64,000 nucleotides of DNA from Actinomadura pelletieri DSM 43383 (lineage in GTDB: Bacteria > Actinomycetota > Actinomycetes > Streptosporangiales > Streptosporangiaceae), in NCBI RefSeq assembly GCF_003634705.1, contig NZ_RBWU01000004.1, positions 740,236 through 804,235 of the forward strand, in the 5' to 3' direction. The stretch's first letter is position 1. Every line of letters begins with the position of its first letter. A program made the position numbers and the translations under genes. The notes under the pieces are model-generated. The model was given only the letters and a program-made list of their open reading frames with translations, was not told the origin of the DNA and did not search any database. Below are positions 58,495 through 64,000 of this stretch, in pieces.

Positions 58495-59703
58495 CTACTC
58501 GACCTTTATCGAATCGGCCGTTGCGAAGCCCATCTCGCCTTCGTCGTCCATCACGATCAGCGTGACCGTGTAGGTTCCCGCCTTCTTGTAGGTGTGGGAG
58601 ACCGACTTTCCATCGTTCATTGTCGCATCGTCGAACTCCCAGAGGTACTGGACGATCTTCCCATCGGGATCACGAGAGCCGCTTGCGTCGACTTTGATGG
58701 TATCGCCGTCCCGGGTGAGCTTGAGGTGCGCCTTCGGCGGGGTATTGGACTTGGGCAGCGGCGTCGGTGCCTTGGCGTGCCGTCTGGGCGGCGCGGCGAG
58801 CTGCTGCCTAAGCACCGGGCGCAGGTGGTTCGCGTTCACGCCGTAGCCGAGCTTCGTCGGATGGAAGGAGTTGTAGAGGGGGACACGAATTCCGTTCAAG
58901 TAGTCGCCGTTGTCCTCCCTGCTGCACAGCTCGTAGCCGTCGGAGGCGGCGTAGAGATCCACCGGGATGGCTCCAACGCTCTGCGAGGAACCGATGATCG
59001 CGTTGTCCAGGCGCCTGATCCAGTTGTTGATCCACAACTGGTCGCTGACACGGATTCCGTTGCATCGTTTGATCAGCAGACCGCTCTCCCACCAGCGCCA
59101 CCCGCCGCGGCGGGGGAAGAACTTGGGGTAGGTCGGGGTGATGAGGCGGGTCAGAGGCGCCCGGTGGAACAGGTCGGTGTAGACGGCCTGGAGCCGGTTG
59201 AGACCGGTGGCTGGATCGAGATTATTCACCAGCCTGTCATAGTTCGCCTGAACCCTGCTGTCGTAGGCGCGCTCGCAGGACGGTCCGCTCAAGTGACGAA
59301 TGATGCAGTCCGTGAGGATCGACGCGAACCCCATGTCATTGCCACCGATACCCAGCGTCGTGACCCGGATCGAACCGGCGTTGTCGAGTACCGCGTCCGC
59401 CTGTGGCGGCTCACCCTTCATGCTCCGGTAGAGGTCGTGACTGGTGGCGCCTTCACAGGCCACGAAAGCCAGCGGCTTCGGTCCCGATCCCTCGGCGTCG
59501 AGTACGGAGACATGCGACCACTTCGAGCGGTGACAGTCACCGGTGTAGTCTTCCGTTCCGGTCCCGGCCTGGAAAGAGTCACCTAAAGCAACCCATTGTG
59601 CGCCATCGGATAACGGCTCCGCGGCGACCGGCGAGGCCATGGCCGTGACTGTCATTGCGACTCCCATCGCGACCACGGATACGGGCTTTACATACCTCAT
59701 CAC
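58495..59703 (-). CDS. Secreted SGNH/GDSL hydrolase with C-terminal PKD domain
   Basis: A 402-residue exported esterase or lipase. Signal peptide residues 1-28 end in SPVAA. The nucleophile Ser43 is in VALGDSFQAG, the oxyanion GxND is GIGGNDMGF, and the catalytic His is in YNSFHPTKLGYG. Cysteines are paired as in Streptomyces SGNH lipases. After a Pro/Lys linker (~315) the last ~80 residues (GSRDPDGKIVQYLWEFDD ... VSHTYKKAGTYTVTLIVMDDEG) are a PKD domain, usually involved in polysaccharide or protein surface binding. The start is GTG 59703 or ATG 59700, after AAGGAGAGGAG. Confidence 0.9.
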   Translation of the reverse strand: MMRYVKPVSVVAMGVAMTVTAMASPVAAEPLSDGAQWVALGDSFQAGTGTEDYTGDCHRSKWSHVSVLDAEGSGPKPLAFVACEGATSHDLYRSMKGEPPQADAVLDNAGSIRVTTLGIGGNDMGFASILTDCIIRHLSGPSCERAYDSRVQANYDRLVNNLDPATGLNRLQAVYTDLFHRAPLTRLITPTYPKFFPRRGGWRWWESGLLIKRCNGIRVSDQLWINNWIRRLDNAIIGSSQSVGAIPVDLYAASDGYELCSREDNGDYLNGIRVPLYNSFHPTKLGYGVNANHLRPVLRQQLAAPPRRHAKAPTPLPKSNTPPKAHLKLTRDGDTIKVDASGSRDPDGKIVQYLWEFDDATMNDGKSVSHTYKKAGTYTVTLIVMDDEGEMGFATADSIKVE

Positions 59704-60009
59704 CGATCGTCTCCTCTCCTTGTGATCATGCTCGTTCGCCGGCGACTGCTTGTGTTCGATTTATGACAACTCATCGAACGACGAATGTTCTGTGCTGCTC
59801 GAAGATCGATCAACACTCTATGAATGACAAGGAGTCAGCCTCATCGAAAGCAACGGTGGCGACCTCACCTGCGGAGGCAGGATCTGGCCACGCTTCGCGG
59901 TAAACCAATCGACGTGTACGCGAGTCGACTTCGCCACAAGGCGGCGATGTCAGAGGCCCCGGTTACGATCGGCAACCTCCACCCAGAAGCATGCTAGGAG
60001 GCAGCCGGG
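59704..60009. other. 306-bp divergent intergenic region
   Basis: AT-richer than the surrounding genes. It must hold the promoters of the hydrolase (minus) and the DUF5713 gene (plus). No clear -35/-10 pair or dyad stands out. Confidence 0.45.
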
Positions 60010-60351
60010 ATGCCGTTGACCAACCAGAACGTCCTTGGCCACGAGTTCCTCAAGGGAATGTACGACGATGGGTATTTTCCGGATCACCTCGTTGACAAGG
60101 GGAAGGCGATCCTGCTGAGGCTGTGCGAGGAAATCGAGGCCGCCCCGCCAACCGACCTGGAGCAGCTCTACCGGCTGACGCACGCCGCGACCGAGGAGTT
60201 CAACGACTTGGAAGAAGAGTTCGTGAAGGCCGGCAGCGAACTCGAAACGGCCGCCCGCGAGGTGATCGGGGAGGAGTTCTGGTTCATCGCCACAAGCTAC
60301 GGGTTCTCCAACGCCGACCCCGAGGAACTGATCGCCACCCGGAACTGGTGA
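60010..60351 (+). CDS. DUF5713-like small protein
   Basis: A 113-residue acidic helical protein. LKGMYDDGYFPDHLVDKGKAILLRLCEEIE and LTHAATEEFNDLEEEF are the recognisable features of the DUF5713 family, which has no known function but often occurs beside toxin-immunity or accessory genes. The ATG follows AGGAGGCAG. It ends in a short, codon-biased tail. The next gene follows after ~145 bases. Confidence 0.75.
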   Translation: MPLTNQNVLGHEFLKGMYDDGYFPDHLVDKGKAILLRLCEEIEAAPPTDLEQLYRLTHAATEEFNDLEEEFVKAGSELETAAREVIGEEFWFIATSYGFSNADPEELIATRNW

Positions 60352-60496
60352 CCCCGGACGTCCCCTGCCGAACCGATGCCTCACACGTACGCCTTCGACG
60401 CCGGCGAGCCCGGCCCTGACCGGCCCGGCCGCGCCCCGCCTGCTCTTGTCAGATTCGGCGTCCTCTGCCCGTCGGCGATTGGGCGAGAATGAGCAG

Positions 60497-60970
60497 ATGT
60501 ACTACCTCCAGGCCGCCATCGCCACCGAACATGTCCTTCGCGAGTTGGTCGGCCAGGTCGCAGAGGCTGGCTTCGTCCCTCTCAACCAAGGCCTGTGGCT
60601 CCTGCCGATGACCGACGCGCTGTTCGACACGATCACGGTCCCGGGTGCGCCTGAACTCGACGGGTTCTGGAAGGCACCTGCGGGCTTTGAACGCATGCTC
60701 ATCACGTGCTCGGAAGCAGGACCCGTGGCCTACGTCGAAGCGGACTACTTCGGCGGCGTGGGAACGCAGGCCGCGCAGGTCTGGGACATGGGCAAAGTGG
60801 CCCTCGGCCCTCTGCACAAGGATGTGAACGAGCCGTTCCCGCCGACCGGGTCCCCGATCTCGCAGGCTCTGCGGCGACTCGGCGTCGCCAAGGGCAGACA
60901 CTTCGACGAGTTCGACGCGGTCGGGCTCCCCCGCCACCGCGACACCGACGACTGGTTCTCGCGCACGTAG
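60497..60970 (+). CDS. Hypothetical protein (157 aa)
   Basis: A soluble alpha/beta protein beginning MYYLQAAIATEHVLREL. VEADYFGGVGTQAAQVWDMG and ISQALRRLGVAKGRHFDEFD are its clearest blocks. The same pattern occurs in small actinobacterial accessory proteins without known function, as far as I can recall. The start chosen is ATG 60497. The frame is open to 60446, but those residues (SDSASSARRRLGENEQ) look non-conserved. Confidence 0.65.
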   Translation: MYYLQAAIATEHVLRELVGQVAEAGFVPLNQGLWLLPMTDALFDTITVPGAPELDGFWKAPAGFERMLITCSEAGPVAYVEADYFGGVGTQAAQVWDMGKVALGPLHKDVNEPFPPTGSPISQALRRLGVAKGRHFDEFDAVGLPRHRDTDDWFSRT

Positions 60971-61421
60971 CGGACGGACCTGTCGGCCAATGGCCGAGAA
61001 GCGCCGGGAGCCGAGACACATATCCATCCCCCTGGTGCGTTAGCGAGCGCAGCGCACACCCACTGACGTGAGAGCACAGGCACGTCCAACTGCCTCGGCA
61101 GGCACCGTCCGTCCGGCGTTCACCCGCACTGCCGCATTCGTTGGCTTCCCCCACCACCGTGACGACAACGTCGCTCACTGCTCATATCAGGCACGGATAC
61201 CTGGCACATCGCACAGTCATCCCGTCGACTCGTCAGCCCGGCTCGACGCGCACGAATTTCGCACGTGCGAAGAGGCGACATGCACGCTTACATGGACGCG
61301 ACGCATGGAGGGTCGACCCCGCGCCACCTCCCATCCGACCCTTAGGGAAAACGGGCGATAAGTCCGTTATATGGCTGATCGTTCATGCGGACCCCGGCCA
61401 CCGGCGGAAAGGGCACCAGGC
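60971..61421. other. 451-bp region without a supported gene
   Basis: No frame shows coding bias. Near the right end TTATAT (61367-61372) with TTAGGG (61342-61347) 19 bases before it is a possible promoter for the acidic-protein operon. A transcript starting near 61380 would exclude the ATG at 61371 as start of the next gene. Confidence 0.4.
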
Positions 61422-62957
61422 GTGGGCGTCGAACGCACCAACGGCACGGACACCCGTACCGAGACCACCAACACCCACGACCGCCCCTCCGCAGCACCAC
61501 CGGACAACCCCGGCGCCCCCGGCCAACCCTCCCGCCTCGAAAGCCTCCGCCGCGCCCGCGAAGAACAGCACGCAAGAGCCGCCCAAATCGCCGCGGCCCG
61601 CGAAGCCCAAACCGAACAACACGAGAGGCCCCGCGAGGACAACTCCTCAACCGAGGACACAGACCAGCCACAAGACCCCCCGGCCGAGCCGCAGGACAAC
61701 GACGAGACCCGGGAACCCGACACTCAAGCCAGCAAGATTGACCGCGACCCGGAAGACCCAGACTCACAGGCCGAGACCGAGACGTCCGAGCAACCTGACA
61801 TCCCGGACGAGTCCCAAAGCGCCGAGGCCGAGCCCAAGGACTCCGACGAGACGCAAGCCGAAACAGGAGAAGCCGAGCGACTCGACACCGAGAACGAGGA
61901 AAACCACACCCAGGCCACCGAGCGGACCGCACCCGACCCATCGGAAGAAACCGGCCAGGCCCAAGGCGGCGAGACCGAAACCGAAGGACTACAGGAGCAC
62001 GACCGCCCGCCACACCCCCAGAACGAGCACCAACCGTCCAACACCGCCGACCATGACCCGGAAGGCGCACAGCCCAACTCCGAGGAGACCGAGCAACCCG
62101 ACCTCCCGGACGAGGAACCCCACACCCAGGACACCGACCAGAGCGCCCATCGCCCACCCGACGAGACTGAGCAGCCCCAAGTCGGCGAGGCCGACAACCA
62201 GGACCCACAGGACCAAGACCAGCCGCCCCTCCCCCAACACGAGGAACCATCGTCCGACACCGCCGCTCCGGAGACCGCGACCGAGGAGACCCCGGACGAG
62301 CCAACCGGTCAAGCCCGAGACGTAGCTGACGAACAGGCCCCGGCCCCCGAACACCAACCTCACACGCCCGAGTCCCCGCCACAGCCCGAAGCACGAGCGC
62401 CTCTTCCGGACTGGCCACCCAGGACGAACGACGGCATTACCCGCTGGTCCACCCCCACCTACCGCGTGGACGACAGAACACCGGGCACCCAGGTCGAGCC
62501 CCGTGATAGGAATGCCGAGACCCAACCCACCAACGAAGAATCGAGTGAATACCGCGAACTACCCGATATCCCCCGAGACGGAACACCCGGACGCGGCGAA
62601 CTCCGCAACCCAGAGGACGACCCGGCAAGCCGCGACTACTCCGAAACTCCTCCCGAACGTGCGTCCCGGCGGAAAGAACTTCTTCGCGGCGCACATGGCA
62701 GGACAGACGATACTGTAAGCTCAGCCAACCAATACATCGGTAATGCAGAAAGCATCCTGAGCGCCAAGCCGCCGACGGGCCACCCGTCCACCGCCAAAGA
62801 CTCCAACCCGTTCATGAATGCGCCACAACAACAGTTGCAGGGCGGGGACCTCGTGATCGGGTTCCTTGGCGGTGCTATTGTGCTCGGTGAAGCCGGGCGG
62901 CGGTCCTACAATCTTGGCAAGCAATTGATCGGGAGAAACAATGGCCGTGACAGATGA
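61422..62957 (+). CDS. Very acidic low-complexity protein with hydrophobic C-terminus
   Basis: A 511-residue protein. An Arg-rich helical segment (~40-70: RLESLRRAREEQHARAAQIA) is followed by ~330 residues made almost only of Glu, Asp, Gln, Pro, Thr, Ser and His, without hydrophobic residues, so clearly disordered. The last ~75 residues are ordered: NAESILSAKPPTGHPSTAKD, then NPFMNAPQQQLQGGDLVIGF, then LGGAIVLGEAGRRSYNLGKQ. The LVIGFLGGAIVLG stretch is glycine-rich and hydrophobic and could be a membrane or oligomerisation segment. The start chosen is GTG 61422; ATG 61371 lies within a possible -10 box. It overlaps the next gene by 17 bases. Confidence 0.65.
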   Translation: MGVERTNGTDTRTETTNTHDRPSAAPPDNPGAPGQPSRLESLRRAREEQHARAAQIAAAREAQTEQHERPREDNSSTEDTDQPQDPPAEPQDNDETREPDTQASKIDRDPEDPDSQAETETSEQPDIPDESQSAEAEPKDSDETQAETGEAERLDTENEENHTQATERTAPDPSEETGQAQGGETETEGLQEHDRPPHPQNEHQPSNTADHDPEGAQPNSEETEQPDLPDEEPHTQDTDQSAHRPPDETEQPQVGEADNQDPQDQDQPPLPQHEEPSSDTAAPETATEETPDEPTGQARDVADEQAPAPEHQPHTPESPPQPEARAPLPDWPPRTNDGITRWSTPTYRVDDRTPGTQVEPRDRNAETQPTNEESSEYRELPDIPRDGTPGRGELRNPEDDPASRDYSETPPERASRRKELLRGAHGRTDDTVSSANQYIGNAESILSAKPPTGHPSTAKDSNPFMNAPQQQLQGGDLVIGFLGGAIVLGEAGRRSYNLGKQLIGRNNGRDR

Positions 62958-63396
62958 CCAGGTGGCTGCACTGCACGCCCAGCTAGCAGGTCGCACTGAT
63001 GAGCATCGCCGCCTGTTGAACAAGCTCGACCGAGCGAAAGCCAATGAAGGCTACGCGGCCTTGATCACGGCCGCGTTCTTCGAGGCGACAGAAAGGCGAT
63101 TCATCAAGGACGGAACCGTAGCTAACAACGCTGAGGTAATCGACTTCGTTGCCTCCTTGCGAGCAACGTCGAACGAAATACCTGACATTATCGACCCCAA
63201 GCTTGCCGAGCTGTTCATTAACTATGTCCTCGGCAAGCTTCCGACAGACGCTTTGCAAAGCATAGATGACGAAATTGCGTTCGGCATGAAGATCCTGCTA
63301 TTGGCAGGGTTGATCAGAGATCTACAATTTAACGAAGCCGAACTCAGCGAGTTTCTTGCCAAGGCACGGGCCGATGCCGAGGAATTGTTCGAGTAA
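62941..63396 (+). CDS. Small helical protein, first of a paralogous pair
   Basis: A 151-residue predicted all-helical soluble protein. GYAALITAAFFEATERRFI, AEVIDFVASLRA, KLAELFINYVLGK and LLLAGLIRDLQFNEAELSEFL line up with the same positions of the next gene (GYMSMIYARFAVAVRHRFS, PEIVRWVADMRI, LIRSVLGD, LSKLAAELVTSETELEKFI). GC is close to 50%, far below the chromosome. It overlaps the acidic protein gene by 17 bases and the following gene by one. Function unknown. Confidence 0.72.
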   Translation: MAVTDDQVAALHAQLAGRTDEHRRLLNKLDRAKANEGYAALITAAFFEATERRFIKDGTVANNAEVIDFVASLRATSNEIPDIIDPKLAELFINYVLGKLPTDALQSIDDEIAFGMKILLLAGLIRDLQFNEAELSEFLAKARADAEELFE

Positions 63397-63923
63397 TGGA
63401 TTGGGCAGCGGTTGAAGTAGGCGATGAGCACGCGGCGGCGCTGCGCGCGTTCGTGGACGGCGACATTGAAGCATGGGAAAGCCTGCACGATCGGATGACG
63501 ACCGATGAGACAGCGGCCGGCTACATGTCGATGATCTATGCCCGGTTCGCTGTGGCAGTACGACACCGGTTCTCGCCCACATACACGACTCCCGAGATTG
63601 TCCGATGGGTAGCGGATATGCGCATCGCTCTTGAAGAGGACGGAGAGCAACTCAATCCGCAAGTGACCGAGAACCTCATACGGAGTGTACTTGGCGACCC
63701 TGACCTAAGAATCGGTGATGAACTTGAAGACCCGTATGCCGTCATCCCAGCCGAATGCGCCGTTCTATCCAAGTTGGCGGCCGAGCTGGTGACTAGCGAA
63801 ACTGAGTTGGAGAAGTTCATCAGAGACTCCGCTGAATTCGCCAAGCAGTGGGTAGCCGCTAAGCAAAGCCAGGCGCGGGAAGAAGCCACTTCGGGAAGCA
63901 CTACGAGGAACGCCGATGCCTAA
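63396..63923 (+). CDS. Small helical protein, second of a paralogous pair
   Basis: A 175-residue helical protein related to the preceding one (shared spacing of the A-F-x-x-A-x-R-R-F, V-x-x-x-R-A and L-x-x-F-I/L segments). The extra C-terminal ~25 residues are polar (REEATSGSTTRNADA). The ATG shares a base with the previous stop codon, and the stop overlaps the next gene by eight bases, so the whole set is one operon. The composition is AT-richer than the chromosome. Confidence 0.72.
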   Translation: MDWAAVEVGDEHAAALRAFVDGDIEAWESLHDRMTTDETAAGYMSMIYARFAVAVRHRFSPTYTTPEIVRWVADMRIALEEDGEQLNPQVTENLIRSVLGDPDLRIGDELEDPYAVIPAECAVLSKLAAELVTSETELEKFIRDSAEFAKQWVAAKQSQAREEATSGSTTRNADA

Positions 63924-64000
63924 GCGTGAGGTTTACTTCTCGGCTGATGTGGAGGCCGACGGGCCGATCCCGGGGCCGTACTCCATGCAGAGCTTCGGGT
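63916..64000 (+). CDS. Exonuclease-like protein, 5' end only
   Basis: The 28 visible codons read MPKREVYFSADVEADGPIPG and then PYSMQSFG. The DxExDGP arrangement at the very N-terminus is the first active-site motif of DEDD-type 3'-5' exonucleases; this exact form (FSADVEADGPIPGPYSM) occurs in actinobacterial Rv2179c-like 3'-5' exoribonucleases. The ATG at 63916 follows GAGGA and overlaps the preceding gene by eight bases. The rest is outside the window. Confidence 0.68.
   Translation, partial: MPKREVYFSADVEADGPIPGPYSMQSFG

Noticed and set aside
61141..62325. Lys/Arg/Pro/Thr-rich frame overlapping the acidic gene
   Set aside because: It is the +1 shadow of the acidic low-complexity gene; only the acidic frame continues into an ordered C-terminus that overlaps the next gene.

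Overview
The window comes from a high-GC actinomycete chromosome. Most genes use G/C-rich third positions, and GTG and TTG starts are frequent. The gene set includes GpgS, a RamB-type regulator beside isocitrate lyase, an F420-type LLM oxidoreductase, an AfsR-like SARP, a WS/DGAT acyltransferase and an MbtH protein. This fits the Streptosporangiales/Thermomonosporaceae type of actinobacteria, but the genus is an inference. I see no transposase, integrase, rRNA or CRISPR array.

Layout. (1) 1-0.95 kb: the 5' part of a fused-type anthranilate synthase (minus strand) behind a Trp-codon leader peptide and an attenuator. (2) 1.0-6.1 kb: a DUF3311/sodium-solute symporter pair and a secreted GH20 hexosaminidase. 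(3) 6.1-16 kb: a minus-strand run (FAD dehydrogenase, Gfo/Idh/MocA oxidoreductase, an unrecognised protein with a beta-helix-like C-terminus, nucleotide-sugar dehydrogenase, TetR, cupin) divergent from a 1048-residue SARP/NB-ARC/TPR regulator. It looks like a small, unassigned sugar-derived biosynthetic locus. (4) 16-26 kb: acyl-CoA dehydrogenase, GpgS, RamB divergent from aceA, a secreted M1 peptidase, and a three-gene ABC exporter whose two permease genes are separated by a 15-bp tandem repeat. (5) 26-36.8 kb: membrane proteins, a pair of related proteins of which one carries 28 hexapeptide repeats, AraC, SMR, LLM, aldolase, Gfo/Idh, HD, a cell-wall-hydrolase-like protein, HNH and an odd tRNA-Asn. 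(6) 37-47.3 kb: GNAT, the mutA-mutB-meaB operon, a YbdK-type ligase, an RsbA-like anti-sigma protein behind a SigB-like promoter, and a phosphotransferase. (7) 47.26-47.93 kb: four tandem copies of a ~166-bp element of unknown nature. (8) 48-52.3 kb: GNAT, an OafA-type acyltransferase overlapping tail to tail with a DMT transporter, and WS/DGAT.

(9) 52.7-56.4 kb: an iron-regulated siderophore remnant. An MbtH protein, an amino-acid N-monooxygenase and a siderophore-binding lipoprotein are read leftward from an IdeR/DmdR box. A second iron box faces a decayed salicylate synthase that has lost its centre and several active-site residues. (10) 56.3-64 kb: accessory DNA with weaker codon bias. 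It holds an ATP-binding/unknown pair, an SGNH hydrolase with a PKD domain, small unknown genes, and a tightly overlapping cassette at the right edge. The cassette encodes a very acidic low-complexity protein with a glycine-rich hydrophobic C-terminus, two related small helical proteins, and the start of an exonuclease-like gene. GC falls to about 50% in the small genes.

The best candidates for something undescribed are the right-edge cassette, the SARP-linked sugar locus, the 166-bp repeat array and the hexapeptide-repeat gene pair. The clearest evolutionary story is the siderophore locus with its broken salicylate synthase.
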